Below are positions 21,385 through 33,218 of a stretch of DNA of 64,000 nucleotides, piece after piece (positions within the stretch are counted from its first letter, which is position 1; the number at the start of each line of letters is the position of its first letter). This DNA is from Branchipolynoe longqiensis (lineage: Eukaryota; Annelida; Polychaeta; Phyllodocida; Polynoidae). The translations under genes were made by a program, and so were the position numbers. The stretch is taken from NCBI GenBank assembly GCA_030323885.1, contig CM059186.1, positions 175,095,047-175,159,046 on the forward strand, written 5' to 3'. Under the pieces are notes generated by a model. That model searched no databases. It was not told the DNA's origin and was given only the letters and a program-made list of their open reading frames with translations.

Positions 21385-21642
21385 TCTTGTTTTTGCCATT
21401 AGACAGTTACTTTAGCCCGAGGCTACACATTTGCTGACCCAAGGGATTGGTAACCTCCCACACCACATAGACATGGTATGAGAGCAACTGGCCTTTGATG
21501 ATGATGTAACCTATACACAGTGGTGGAATTCCAAATTGACAGATTAGAGGTGATGGCATGGCAAATCGAATTACCGACCTTCAGATTAGGAGTCCGACCT
21601 AGACAAAGTCAGACTCTAACCACTGTGACACAGAGAATAAAT
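21385..21642 (-). mobile_element. SINE type C, diverged copy
   Basis: The reverse complement matches 20104-20412: GACTTTGTCTAGGTCGGACT, then GGCCAGTTGCTCTCATACC, then the GCTAAAGTAACTGTCTAATG region. Confidence 0.8.
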
Positions 21643-22060
21643 AGCTTTAAACTCTTTTGCAATATTCCCACCACCCAAGTGTGAGGGGAAAGTAAGGTAA
21701 TGGCTGCAGCTGATTGCATCTGAGCCCGACATTCCCACGGTCCTGACACGCCATGCAGGCCCCGGATCGAACCCGTGCTATCACGTGTGCATCGTAGATA
21801 GCCTATCGCCTGCCAGAGCGATGTTCGCCCATGCACTATCAGTATCACCATTCTACCGACGACCTCTTAATAATTCAACCTCAAAAGTGGCGGCTCCGGC
21901 TCGACCCCCCACCGACCTCTATTCACTCCTGCTCACTGAGACAAGTCGACCAGTTACGGTTATAAAGGTGTCAAGACATACGTTATAAGTATGCTTCTTT
22001 TTATATTTTATTTATTAAATGCCTTATTTCATTTAATATAGAAATTCCTTATGTGATATA
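21643..22060. other. Unassigned, with a B-box-like GGGTTCGATCC on the minus strand
   Basis: GCACGGGTTCGATCCGG reads on the minus strand near 21760, preceded by GGCGATAGGCTATC. It may be a third tRNA-derived SINE head. No other copy was found. Confidence 0.3.
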
Positions 22061-22230
22061 TGAGCCTGTCTCAAAAGGTGATAACTCTTCTTTTTTTTTT
22101 GTCCATTGTAACAATTGACACAAAACAGCATAGAAACGGTTACACTGAAAACACAAGGACATTTGCTTCAAATCAATATGTATTCTATTGGGATTATGAA
22201 ACACCATGTAAAAAGCAAATCAGTTTATCC
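22061..22230. mobile_element. TA-flanked MITE (family G), truncated
   Basis: TGAGCCTGTCTCAAAAGGTG starts at 22061. The interior to CAAATCAGTTTATCC matches the reverse complement of 57861-58114. It is cut short where the pogo-like element at 22232 begins. Confidence 0.85.
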
Positions 22231-22231
22231 C

Positions 22232-22720
22232 GTACAACCCCGTTAAACCAAGCTCGGTTAAACCAAACGATCGGTTAATCCAAACTTTTTTCGGCGGCCT
22301 GGCAAAATACTACCATTTATCATATAAAAGTGTTGGTTAAACCAAAGTCGGTTAATCCAAAGTATCGGTTAATCCAAACAAAATTGTCGGACCCAGGCCA
22401 CTTCCCGTACAGTTAAACCAAATTTTCATGTGCTTTTAAGGTCATCTGACACTTTTTTATATGATAAATGGTAGTATTTTGCCATGTCGCTGAACAAGTT
22501 TGGATTAACCGATCGTTTGATTTAACTGAGGTTGGTTTAATGGGGTTAAACTGTATACATTAAAAAACAATAACCATAGTGTCCACATACATTGTACATT
22601 CATAGTGTACCCTCGTTTTTGCCAAAGCCAAGTGAAAGTCAAAGCTTGGTTAAACCAATGATCGGTTAATCCAAACAAATTTCTAAGGTCCCTTCAAGTT
22701 TGGTTTAACGGGGTTATACT
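22232..22720. mobile_element. pogo-like MITE (family Q), CCCCGTTAAACCAA ends
   Basis: ACAACCCCGTTAAACCAAGC at the left and TTGGTTTAACGGGGTTATACTG at the right. The interior repeats GGTTAAACCAA and CGGTTAATCCAAA. A second right-like end (GGGGTTAAACTGTATA) at about 22543 shows either a nested or an elongated structure. The same composite recurs at 42161-42661, so it moved as a unit. Confidence 0.82.
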
Positions 22721-22734
22721 GTATAGTGGATGAT

Positions 22735-22970
22735 TGATATAATCTACCTTACTTTAGTATAAAGTAACTTTCTTGTAAATGGCTATCTTTTGAGCTATTT
22801 GAAGAGTAATCATTTTCAAAATTAATTTCGGCTAGCACATCAAAAGTCAGACACCACTGGTCTCAATACTAAAATGTTCTATTAAAATGACTTAGTTTTC
22901 CCTTCTCTGTAGCAAGACATGGTTAATAAATGCACCAGTATCTAAAGTACATATGCATGATTCGAATGAG
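22735..22970. mobile_element. Family-T MITE, internal part only
   Basis: TATAATCTACCTTACTTTAG, AAAGTCAGACACC and CACCAGTATCTAAAG are in family order. Both ends are missing. Confidence 0.65.
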
Positions 22971-22999
22971 GGAAGCCGGAGACCGAGTGGGAGGAAAGG

Positions 23000-23384
23000 T
23001 TAAAGGATACATTCTTTACACGCGGCATGCGGCATGCGAATGCGAATGCGAATGCAAATGCGGCAAAAAATCGAAAAGCATCTAAGTCAATGGGGGTGAT
23101 TCCATGCGTCCGAATGCGAATGCGAATGCGAATGTGAACGCGAATGTGAATGCGAATGCGGCAACTGAATCGGTCCATGTAGCCATCGGTGTGGCATGCG
23201 AATGCGAATGATGCTGTGTTTGCCATAGAAAACAGTGGTAGAGAAACCTGACACTATGTGTGGGTGTGGGTGTGGGTGTGGGTTTGGGTGAAAGGACCCA
23301 ACCCATTCGCATGCCGCATGCCACATGCTGCATTCGCATTCGCACTCGCATGCCGCATACCGCGTGTAAGGAATCCTAGCTTTA
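23000..23384. mobile_element. Fold-back element with GAATGC hexamer arrays (family H)
   Basis: Left arm: TTAAAGGATACATTCTTTAC followed by ACGCGGCATGCGGCATGCG and (AATGCG)n. Right arm: CGCATTCGCATTCGCACTCG to GTGTAAGGAATCCTAGCTTTA. The hexamer arrays lie on both arms and in the centre, so the strand can fold back on itself. A (GTGGGT)n run sits near 23260-23285. Related copies are at 30043 and 48390. Confidence 0.85.
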
Positions 23385-23689
23385 GGGTGTATTACGGAAA
23401 CAGTTATATGAGAGGTACAACAGGGGAATCAGTAGACGGCGTGGATGTTGAGGGAGCCCTCCTCGATCGCTGGAACCTATGAGGCCGTCACGGCGACCCC
23501 TACGTAGTAGTCCTTCAAAAAGAGGGTGGGTGGGTGTGGTTAATGTTCTGTCTCAACAGGCAAGCGAATCCAAATGCGTTGTAGGGGGGGGGGGGGGATT
23601 GTAGGTCAATTATGTTCGTCTCTCCCACTGGGGTCGTGGCGTATACACCCGGCTCTCCTCCTCGAATCAACCACAGTTCGGAAATTATG

Positions 23690-23759
23690 CGTCGATCAAA
23701 TCTAGCTAATTGCTTCGATTTAGAAAATGTGATGTTTTCATCGGACTATGCAACTTTAA
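23690..23759. mobile_element. Family-T MITE, right end only
   Basis: GATCAAATCTAGCTAATTGC to CATCGGACTATGCAACT-TTAA. 23385-23689 holds a G run at 23585-23598 and otherwise nothing recognised. Confidence 0.8.
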
Positions 23760-23906
23760 TATGGATGTACTCCAACCTGCAAACCAATTCCCCGATCTTT
23801 GATCAATAATAGCATTCAAAGCAAGTTACCACGTAGTTTGCGGGAACCATAATACTTTAATAGTGAGATTGCGGCTCCATTTCTCGGTAGCATTTATCTA
23901 GGAGCC

Positions 23907-24451
23907 TTAAAATTGAATAGTCTGATGGTTTTGAGTTTCTGTCATTTTCTGAGATGAATATATTAGGTTGATCTTTATATGCTATACATTATTATAATCT
24001 ACTTTATTTTATTTTGAAGTAATTTTGCTTTAAAATGACTAACTTAGTAGATACAGTAAAACCTCTCTAAACCGACCATGAAACCGACTTTAAGTGGTCC
24101 ATTTAGGGAGGTGGTGGATTTAGAGAGTTAGAATATCCTTATAGTCGTATTTTTGGGACCCAAATAAAGCGATCGATATAGGGGAGTGGTCGATCTGTGG
24201 AGGAGTCGGTATATAGAGGTTTTACTGTATTTGAAGATAAAACATACTAAATCAATGTTGGCAGGCCTGCCATAACTGAACACACATGCTTCAGCAGTAA
24301 CAGGTTATATTAAATTGCTAAGCACATCCTTCTATATATCATCAAATGCTTAATAACTGCACCAGTATTAAACTCGGGTTTGTAGGTCCAAATCTAGATA
24401 AGGATTTTGCGTTTGAGAATTCGATACTTTCATCGGACTATGCAACTTTAA
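23907..24451. mobile_element. Family-T MITE with TTAA flanks, hosting a pogo-like MITE
   Basis: TTAA-AATTGAATAGTCTGATGG at the left and CATCGGACTATGCAACT-TTAA at the right. The family-P element 24054-24227 lies inside after CTAACTTAGTAGA, so family P was active after this copy inserted. Confidence 0.88.
24054..24227. mobile_element. pogo/Tigger-like MITE (family P), nested, TA duplication
   Basis: CAGTAAAACCTCTCTAAACC to AGAGGTTTTACTG, flanked by TA (24052-24053 and 24228-24229). Removing it restores the family-T sequence ...AGTAGATA-TTTGAAG, an expected TA target duplication. Confidence 0.9.
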
Positions 24452-25756
24452 TTAGACAGGAAGAAAATAGGCCTCCGCAGAAAATGTCAATTTAAATATG
24501 AAGGTATTTTGCTTGACTTGTAATTTTCTTCATGGTCCAATCACTAATTATGAAGCATCGACACAGTCAGCACACCAATTCACACTATTCACACGTGACC
24601 TAATTCGGCATCAGAACGAGCCTGAGTATGCGTCGGGTATTGGAAATTGCCATAAGACACTGCTGTGTGCCGATGTGTATGAACTACTACAGAAATTAAA
24701 GGAGTCAAATTTGAAGATATTAACTTTTGAAATAATCATATTCTTTTTTGCATACCTTTTTTTCTATTTATTGGTCAATTTTCATGAAGATTGATTGATG
24801 ATCAGATGCATTTCAGTAAGCATCGTCAAGAAAGTCGCTCACCTTGGCTGCCAATCTTTTCTTAAATTCAAAATTTGCATAAGTTTCTTAATATAGATAT
24901 ATTTCCCAAATATATGTTAACCCTTTTAAAGCTTTTATTAATTTGTAATTACTAAGACTAGATGAATATGGTAGGGTGAAAAATGAAAACCTTCAAATTT
25001 GAGAGATTTCAACAGGTTTTGTTCGACGAAAAATTATTCGCATGACTTTTTATACAGTGGCACATCGCAGACGCCTACGTGGCCTCGGTCTGGTTTCAAC
25101 ATGGCCGCGGCGTGAATAGTATGAATTAACTGTTGACTGAAGCAAAGTAGCAGAGCATCCCTTTGCTTATGTCATGTTCCTCCAGTTCACAATGGAAGTG
25201 ATTATCTTTGATGGGCGCCATCTACCTAGCCATTAGCACAGTTCCATAGTCGCACTAGAAGGGTCATCTACTTCGGACTTCTGGATCAAGGAGAGTTCCG
25301 GGAACCGATATCCAGCGTTCAAGTCATCATTTTTATGTGTAAGAAGTGTCTGATGGGCATAATGCCTACCAGACACTCAGGGCAGGACTCCCCATTTTGA
25401 AAATTTTAAAAACCCTGATTATAGAATACAATTCTAGCCATATGATATAGCCTACATTGCCATTTGACATATTGAAACCCACAAGATTTTTTCACAGATA
25501 AACTAAGATACTAACTCAACTGGTACCAAAGTGTTTAATGTAGTTACATCTGCTGTTTTGTCAAGGTAGTTTGTAGTTATATTTTAAATATTTAGCCGAT
25601 GTATTTGATTCATTATCTAACTACAACTGTACACCATTTACCATTTACCATTCAGCCTATGTATGACCAAAAGTGTTTAAATCTAACCAACAGCTTTATC
25701 TTTTGGACTGAAGACCAGTTCTTCAGTGCTGAGAGATGTTACTTGATAAATAAAAT
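24452..25756. other. Longest stretch with no recognised repeat outside the gene
   Basis: About 1.3 kb. A 98-codon open frame at 24498-24794 (plus) begins with ordinary-looking protein sequence but ends in a Phe/Leu-rich AT stretch and matches nothing I know. No splice-supported gene model is possible by eye. Confidence 0.4.
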
Positions 25757-26075
25757 GTGTTTGTTTGTTGTTTTATGTCCTAGCAACATCTAGGGTCATA
25801 TCAGGACGGGTACCGACTTGTGACAGTGCACACTCATGGTGATTTTATAGTGCTGCCCCACTGGGAGACCAGGCCAGCAGCACCATGACCTGATATCCCA
25901 CTCAGTCACATTATCTTGACACTGAGCCAACCAGTCCTTGCCCTATCCTAATAATGACAAGTGCCTGGCTAGGAAGCAACAAGTATCAATTTCGAACCCA
26001 AAAACACATATGTTCGGATTCCCCGATCTCCCAAAGCAGGAAACAGATGCTTCACTCATTCGGCCATCCTGTCTG
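25757..26075 (-). mobile_element. SINE type A, near full length
   Basis: Reverse reading gives ACCAGACAGGATGGCCGAATG (head), the CCAGGCACTTGTCATTATTAGG segment, the central GGATATCAGGTCATGGTGCT and CCCAGTGGGGCAGCACTATA words, and the 3' end GTTGCTAGGACATAAAACAAC. The B-box area is disrupted by an ACACATATGTTC variant. Confidence 0.88.
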
Positions 26076-26151
26076 GTCCTTCCTCCCAAAATATCACAGC
26101 AAGGAATTTCACCCGTGCACAGATTGCTACATGGCCTGGAGAGACAAGGAC

Positions 26152-26897
26152 AGGGCCTATATGTATGAGCCCGGGTTAGCGGTCGTAACCCTGCGTCGTG
26201 CGGATTTCCCGGGTTAGCGGCAAAAACTGCATATGTATGTGTCGGGGTTAAACTAACTCGGCGAGCGTAAAGTCGCCTGCACTAACCCCAAGCGAAAGCA
26301 GGGTTAAAGGTGGGGTTAGGCACCGATTATGACCAAATCTATTGAATGCGATCATATTTAACAGAATTACATACTCAAATCATGAAATTTAATTAAATTA
26401 ACCCTAAATTCGAAGCAATATTAACGTAGCAGCTACATCGGCGGCGTTATTCATATTGTCCAATCGACGAATGTAAAGTAAACAAATTGCCGCTGCCGCA
26501 GCGACGTCGATATCCATACTGTCCAACGTCAACTAAACATGGCCGCCGCCATCGCCGACGAATCGGCGGGAATATATTAGGCCCAAATCTATTCAATGCG
26601 ATCATATTTAACAGAATTACATACACAATAAGTGAAATTTGATCAATTTAACCATATATTCGAACCGTTATTAATGCTGCCGCCGCATTGGCAGAGATAT
26701 TAATAGTGTCGAATCGACGAATGTAAATACCGACACAGGGGTTCCCCAAATCTATAAATAACTGAAATGCTCGCTAACCCATGCGCGCTTTGGACCCATA
26801 CATCCCCCGAGACACATTTGGAACCGCGGGGTTAGATAACCCGGCACCCTCCTTTAACCCCGGTCCGGTTAAAAATTGACTCATACATATAGGCCCT
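26152..26897. mobile_element. Fold-back element, AGGGCCTATATGTATGAG ends (family K)
   Basis: AGGGCCTATATGTATGAG at 26152 pairs with CTCATACATATAGGCCCT at 26897 (one indel). Inside are GGGTTAGCG words and two copies of a unit with AATCGACGAATGTAAA and GCGATCATATTTAACAG. That unit also forms the interior of 55855-56638, whose ends are related but different (GGGCCCGTATGCATGGAGC). Confidence 0.8.
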
Positions 26898-26899
26898 GG

Positions 26900-27300
26900 T
26901 CAGCAGAGTGTCAGAATAATGTAACTCTCTAGGGTATTGGGTCATGGTGCTAGTGGCCTGTTCTCCCAGTGGGGCAGCACTATAAACTCGCCATGAGTGC
27001 GCACACTCATAAGTCGCTATCTGTCCTGATATGACCTCAGATGTGGGTAGGACATAAAACAGCAAACAAACAAGCAATATAAACTGTTACTGCTGAATCC
27101 TATGGGGTTAGAGTTTTGATAATTATGTACAAATTCATTTTGCTTGTTTTCACTTCAAATATCTCCAAAGTTAGCCATTTAAAATAAACTTTAAGGTAGG
27201 GTAAGGACTGGTTAGCTCAGTATCAGGTTAATAATTACCCTGACTGGTATATCAGGTCCTGGCCCTGGCGGATTAGTCTCCCAGTGGGGCAATGACATTT
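26900..27300 (+). mobile_element. SINE type A fragments and a family-T scrap
   Basis: 26900-27080 is the 3' half of a type-A SINE (GGGTCATGGTGCTAGTGGCC to TAGGACATAAAACAGCAAAC). 27081-27205 is internal family-T MITE (AAACTGTTACTGCTGAATCC). 27206-27297 is another type-A middle (GGACTGGTTAGCTCAGTATC). Confidence 0.75.
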
Positions 27301-27332
27301 GATTCATTTTTCAGCATATCGTGATTCTGAAG

Positions 27333-28106
27333 AGCCGGTGTGGCAGTAAATCGCAAACCCTGGAAATTGCACACCCCGGGGTTTGCGATTTACTAGGAAA
27401 TCACAAACCCCCCCTGGAAATTACAAACCCCCCATGCTTTGTAGCATTTATCACCACAAGTAGGGCAGCTATAGGCCTATGTTTGATTTTGAACTTCTAC
27501 CAGATCTGGGGGATAAAATAGATTCAAGGAGGATCAAGATGGATCAATTGATTAGTTTTGATGTCATGCTGTCACAGCAAAGGCCTTTTTCACTGCTATT
27601 GATCACTCACAAGAAGGATAAGGGACCAGATCAATTTTTGTCAAAGATACTAAACTACAAGATTAAGAAAAGCCAGCACAACTTCTTTAAACATTTTGAA
27701 ATAACAAATATCCAATTCCCTACAAAACTATCAGTCACTTTGCATATACATAGGCTGCACATACATAGGCTGCCACATTTATTTTCATATAAGGGGGATG
27801 CCTCACGAGATGGATTAATTGATTCATGCCTCTCACAACAAGGGCCATTATTCACTGCTCACAAGAAGGCTAGGGGACCAGGTCAATTTGTTGTCAAAGA
27901 TACTAGACTACATCAATAAGAAAAGCCAGAACAACTATCTGTATCATTAACATGGGGGGTTTGCGATCTCCAGGGGGGATATGTGATTTCCTAGGAAATC
28001 GCAAACCCCCCATGCCCATATATGGCATGGGGGTTTGCGATTTCCTAGGAAATCACAAGTGGGGGTTTGCGATTTACAGGGTTTGCGATTTCCTGCTACA
28101 CCGGTT
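27333..28106. mobile_element. Fold-back element with AAATCGCAAACCCC words
   Basis: AGCCGGTGTGGCAGTAAATCG at the left and GATTTCCTGCTACACCGGTT at the right. Both arms consist of repeated AAATCGCAAACCCC / GGGGTTTGCGATTT words. Between the arms, 27540-27680 and 27800-27935 are diverged direct copies of one unit (GATGGATTAATTGATT, AGGGACCAG.TCAATTT, TTGTCAAAGATACTA). No coding potential is recognised. Confidence 0.82.
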
Positions 28107-28700
28107 TGATTTACTATTTATGCTTGCTTATTCCTAATGCCTCAATCTGTTCATATGAAGAGTGATGATGTGGCAATAATAATACATTCCCAATGAAGGA
28201 AAACAACACAGTTAATTTACAGGAATGGGGTAAGATTTAGTTGTTGAGATACTGTTAACTTTCTAAGTAAATTTGAACAAAGGGCAATAAGATATGCTGT
28301 GTGCAGGTGTGGGGGGGGGGACCTGAAAAACTGCGAGGGCAAGTTATATTATCCACCAGTTGTTGTCAAAATATTAAAAGCTACTACCACAAAATAATAG
28401 GGTACACAAATACGAAGAGAGACAAAACTGATGATCAACTGATCACTAGTGTATCAAATGTAATCTAATCCTATAGAGCACCACGTTTAAAAGAAAAGTC
28501 ACCGTAAAGGTTACCCTGTCATTTACAGTAATACTATACCAAGATACGTTTTTATCAAGTATTTTCCCAAAGACACGACCGCTAATTCTTTTAACAAAAA
28601 ATCCACAACCCTGGTATGGAATAACACTGGATGATCGATGGCTAGATGCAACTATGCTATTATAAAAACTATATCTGATTATGAAACATTAACATGAGCA
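28107..28700. other. Unassigned stretch
   Basis: A G run at about 28311-28320. Otherwise nothing recognised. Confidence 0.4.
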
Positions 28701-28709
28701 TCATACTAT

Positions 28710-29775
28710 GATAGCCTCCAGTACGTTCACCTACGTCCACTAACGGCTATGTGATCAGGGCTTCTTCCAAGTACGCTAGAGTACGCTAGAGCACGCTAGA
28801 GCATGCTAGAGTACGTTTGAGTACGCTAGAGTACGCTAGAGTACGCTACAGTACACTAGAGTATGTTAAGGCCCTGTCACACTATGAAGTATGGCGCTGG
28901 CGTGTGTGTAATGTGTTGAAATAAATTTCAAATCAAACTAGGTCGGCAGAGGCCGAACTTTTCGCACTGCGAGGGATAAAAATGGGCATACACACAATGT
29001 ACAGACAACATACACACAATGTATGTAACGTATGCAGACTGTATCTCTGACCTATTGAGAGCATTCATGAGCCTCACAAAACATTCGCAAAATGTTTGCA
29101 TACGCTCACGGTACGTACATTACTCCATCGCTAGAAGTACACCATATACATTAAGTACGCTGGAGATATGGCAGGCATATGTTTGGAGTATGTTATGCAT
29201 CCGTTGGCAGTACGCAGACTGTATGTTCCCAACAGGCTGAACGTTAGGCTAATGTGCAGCAACTTATTCCAACATATCCCTAATGGACTCCCAACGTTCG
29301 CCGATGTATCCCGAAAGTACACACAGTGTACGTTCAATGTATGAGGCACACATCGACACACATTGGAAATTTTGAGCATGCACAAAATCTTTTCGGAGCC
29401 TCGACGCACGCGACATAAGACAACGTATAACGACGTACCCGGAACATACCCAACATATGCCCAACATATACGTACCGTATGACAACGTACGCAGATGTGT
29501 TGGTCGAAAATCACATATGTCGGCATACGCTAAGGCTATACGTTGTAGTGTGACTGCCCCTTTAACATCACGGATGCAAATTCAGCCTCTAACGTAGCGC
29601 ACTTTTGAACATGTCCAAAGATGAAATCGGAACTCACGGCCCACCCACATTAATACCAAGAAGTATGGATGCTGGTACGTTCAACTACATTCAACTTTGT
29701 TCAACTATGTTCAACTACGTTAGCCTCTACTACGTTCAACTATGTCCACTAACGTCTATGTGACCGGGCCTTGAG
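28710..29775. mobile_element. Older fold-back element (GTACGCTAGA words) split by a younger one
   Basis: 28768-28865 has ten-base GTACGCTAGA units. 29660-29745 has TTCAACTACG units. Two end-like sequences, CCACTAACGGCTATGTGATC near 28737 and CCACTAACGTCTATGTGACC near 29745, resemble a right end with TATGTGAC.GGGCCTT. The younger element occupies 28870-29561 between TTAA copies. The outer left end is not identifiable. Confidence 0.55.
28870..29561. mobile_element. Fold-back element with GTCACACTATG end, TTAA flanked (family F)
   Basis: TTAA at 28866-28869, then GGCCCTGTCACACTATGAAG. The right end is GTTGTAGTGTGACTGCCCCT, then TTAA at 29562-29565. The interior is filled with GTACGTA, ACGTATG, CATACAC and related words on both strands. 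It was seemingly inserted in an older element of the same type. Confidence 0.85.
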
Positions 29776-30042
29776 TCTGATGAGAGACTCAACGTTGCTC
29801 AATGTTGGTGGTTGGACGAGAACCGGTTTTTGTTTGTTGTTTGGTTTTTTTTATGGTGGTTTTTATGGTGATTTTTTGGCGGGTTCCCCCTTCCCTTTTC
29901 AATGTGATTTCATGAGTACAGAGCATGTGATACACGACTCATTATACATTTCCACACCTACCGCTTGTAAATCACCATCTAAGACGACCGGGCCAGGTGG
30001 CCGAATCAGTGGCGCATGGACCTCGCGTGTGGGAGATCCGGA

Positions 30043-30645
30043 GTTAAGCTGAGATTCCTTCTACGCGGTATGCGGCATGCGGCATGCGGTATGCGGCATG
30101 CGGTATGCGAATGGGAAGATTCCTTCTATGCGGTATGCGGCATGCGGCTTGCGGCACACGACCTGCTATATTTAAAAAATAAAAATAAACAAGTATACCC
30201 CATACTGCACTGTATATGGCCTAATATGGCATTTATATCTATGTAACTTTTGGTACATCACATGGAGGTTCCTACCTATATAATTACTAAATTATAGATA
30301 AGTATTCATATTTTTGTAGCTCTGGTAGCATTTTTACCAACCCGAACCCCCACCACCACCACTACCATATGTTTCCCCTCAGCACCCTTGTGCGTGACCG
30401 TTCCGTAATGCTCAGTCGCCTCTCCTAGTGTTAAACTAATGGACAAATCAGACTCAGGTTTCTATTTGCACCCCCCTTGTCGCATGCCGCATGCCACACC
30501 GATCGCTACATGGACCGATCGGAAAAACGCATTCGCATTCGCATTCGCATACCGCGTGTAAGGGTTGTAGTCCATTGACTTCAAGGCGTTTCGATTTTTT
30601 GCTGCATTCGCATTCGCATACCGCGTGTAAGGAATCTTAGCTTTA
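30043..30645. mobile_element. GAATGC/GCATGCG fold-back element (family H), with a central insert
   Basis: TTAAGCTGAGATTCCTTCTAC and (GGTATGCGGCATGC)n at the left. (GCATTC)n, then CCGCGTGTAAGGAATCTTAGC, TTTA at the right. The left part is locally duplicated (GATTCCTTCTACGCGG near 30051 and again near 30118). About 330 bp in the middle (30160-30480) are unrelated to the other copies. Confidence 0.75.
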
Positions 30646-30676
30646 GGCTCTCAGTCGAGTCAGAGAGGTTTTACTG

Positions 30677-31737
30677 TATATATAAATTCCATATAATTCT
30701 CACTCATTCGCCAATGCTTGCTTTTTTGGGGTGGTTTGTAACCTTACGACAGTTACCGGCTGCAGAACTGCAGCAATATAGAAAGGCCCTGATAAATCAG
30801 TCCAATCTTTGGTTGAAGATTAATCTTGAGGTGGGATGGTTGTAGAAGCTGGGGATGTCTTTACAACATTCAAAACACCGAAGCATTGGGGCGGCCTCAA
30901 ATCAATGCGGTCTGGCAGTAGCAGAGCACTCGTATTCAGTAACAGCAGGTTAGGGTTCAGGAGGAAGGGACAGGGAAAGGTGGGAACAAAACGAGAGAAA
31001 TGATAAGGTACAGGGCCCCACCCAAGCAAACAACTCCCTTGATCAAGGGGAGAAGTAAGCCCAGGAGAAAAAACAAAGGGTAGAGTATAGGAAAGAGAAA
31101 TGAGGAGAGTTGAGTCAAAGGACCGTGTCTATTTGCTCTATCGTGAGCAGCCAGCGAGCCAAAGACACGGACAGAATAGAGTAGAAAGTGAAATGCTGGT
31201 AGGCTCCCCCTCCTGGAACTCTTTTCAGACATTATCAAGGAGGAGCATGTCCAGCAGAGAGGAAATAGAAAGAGGTGTGGACGAAGTGCTGCCCGGATAG
31301 CAACTGGCCAAGGCTTGCTTATTGGCGACGTTATTTGTCAACGCTTAGTCTACCCGCCAACAGGCGGCGCCACCGCGGCCAGAAACCAATTTCGCAAGAG
31401 ACAGTAAGCCGCACCAACGGAGGTAATCATGTTACACGACCTTCGTCGGCCGCACTCTCCAATCAGAGCCCCGCGCGCAGCGTCATTAACTGCGCACCGG
31501 CGGTAATTGTGTTTGGAGAGTGACATCCGGTACCCCCCGTGGCTAGTTCACTTGGCTTGTACCCAGCAGGGGAGGCATGTCGGGCTGATACGGGGAGGTG
31601 AGGGTCACCCGATACAGAGCACTGATCCATCAGCTGGGGCAGTCAGTAGGACGCGGCTCCTCAGGATCATCCACTCGGGAACCATGCTTTGCCCCTGTAC
31701 TCACAACGACCACCATTAAGGGTCTCATACTACGCAC
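30677..31737. other. Unassigned, with a CpG-rich block at 31300-31560
   Basis: The block has CpG-dense sequence with a CCAATCAGAGC word (CCAAT-box-like) near 31459. It could be an unannotated promoter or a GC-rich repeat, and no downstream exon is recognisable. The scrap at 30661-30676 just before this stretch is the right end of a family-P MITE. Confidence 0.3.
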
Positions 31738-32062
31738 CCGACGGGATGGCCGAGCGTCCGTCTCCTGTTTTGGGAGATCGGGGGATCCGAACCCATGGGT
31801 TTGTGGGGTCAAACCCTGGTCGAGTAAAACCAATGACTTAAAAATTTATACTTTTCGCTTCCTAGTGAGGCGTGAGACATTATTAGGATAGGGCAAGGAC
31901 TTGTTGGTTCAGTGTCAGGATAATGTGATTGAGTGGGATATCAGGTCATGATGCTGGCGGCCTGATGTCTGGTATAAAGTCGCCATGAGTGCGTACTGTC
32001 ACAAGTCAGTACCCGTCCTCATATGACCATAGATGTTGCTAGGACGTAACACAACAAACACA
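31738..32062 (+). mobile_element. SINE type A, full length
   Basis: Head CCGACGGGATGGCCGAGCG, then CAAACCCTGGTCGAGTAAAA, the GGCGTGAGACATTATTAGG segment, the central CAGTGTCAGGATAATGTG, and the 3' end GTTGCTAGGACGTAACACAAC with an AAACACACAAA tail. Confidence 0.9.
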
Positions 32063-32083
32063 CAAAGTGTCACACTATGCGGG

Positions 32084-32480
32084 GTTTGTTTGTTGGTTGG
32101 TTGTTGGGGTGTTACGTCCTGGCAACATCTCAGGTCATATCAGGATGGGTTTGTTTGTTTGTTGGAGTTTAACATCCTGGCTGGCAATATCTAACATCAT
32201 ATCAGGATGGGCCCTGACTTGTGACAGTGCACACTAATGGTGACTTTATAGTACTGCCTCACTGGGAGACCAGGCCACCAGCACCATGACCCAATTTTGT
32301 ACTCAGTCACATTATCCTGATACTGATCTAACCAGTTTGCCATATCCTAGTAATGCCAAGCGCCAGGCTAAGTAGTGACAAGTATACATTTTGTAAGTCA
32401 TTGGTTTGACTCGACTGAGGTTCAAACTCCTGACCTTTCGTACGGGAAGTCTGCGCTTTACAAATTCGACCACCAAGTCC
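32084..32480 (-). mobile_element. Two adjacent SINE type A copies, one only a 3' fragment
   Basis: 32084-32149 carries only the 3' end in reverse. At 32150 a second copy starts with its own tail (TTTGTTTGTTTGTTGGAG) and runs to the head at 32480. Head-to-tail stacking of 3' ends suggests insertion into the A/T-rich tail of an existing copy. Confidence 0.85.
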
Positions 32481-32630
32481 AGGGACGGAGTTTGTTCATG
32501 AACATCATCGATCAGCTCTCAGTTCCCCCAGTGACTTTTATTTATGCAGATTCAATCCAGATATACGGCCAGTATAAAATGGAAACGCTGATTCTCCGAT
32601 AACCACCAAAGTAGAGTAATGTTGAGCCTA

Positions 32631-33045
32631 GATAAAAGATTCACCCCCATACTTCCAGAACAGTGGTGAACCACAGCGTAGTCTAAACACTGGCGAAAAC
32701 TGCTTTAGTATAGAACAGGAAGTAGAATTCCTGGTTCCAGTATCACATGGCTACATATACCAGTACAGAGTTGGTGAAATAGGAGCGAAAGCAAAAAGAC
32801 AAGATGGTGACGATAAAAAGGCGTCGGTTTTAATGTTAAAGTTCCTTAGACTACATGCTTTATTATATTTTTCATATCAGAAGTAGCGGGTAAATATGAA
32901 TATGTATGTGGAGAATATATTTTGCTTCTTACAGTAACAATTTATCCGCTCAATTTATTTCCCCACCATGTCGAAATTCTTCGCCAGTTTTTCTAATGGG
33001 TTGGTTTTCACCGCTGTTCTGTAAGTGTGGGGCGAATCTGTTATC
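32631..33045. mobile_element. MITE with GATAAAAGATTCACCC ends, second copy
   Basis: GATAAAAGATTCACCCCC at 32631 and GGGGCGAATCTGTTATC ending 33045. The first 200 bp match the reverse complement of 2716-3029. The remainder is extra sequence. Confidence 0.8.
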
Positions 33046-33218
33046 TATGTTCAGCCTTGTCAGTACTTGGATGGGTGACCAACTGGGAATACAAGATTTT
33101 GTAGACATCTTGTTACAGGCATATAACCTATCGACTCAGTAGTGGATAAGTAGGTAATATTGACCAATGCTCTATATATAATGATATTGAACTACGAGGT
33201 CCAATTGTGGCAAACCTT

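Noticed and set aside
24498..24794. 98-codon plus-strand ORF
   Set aside because: The start is protein-like, but there is no family resemblance, the end is AT-rich and hydrophobic, and there is no splice or promoter support.
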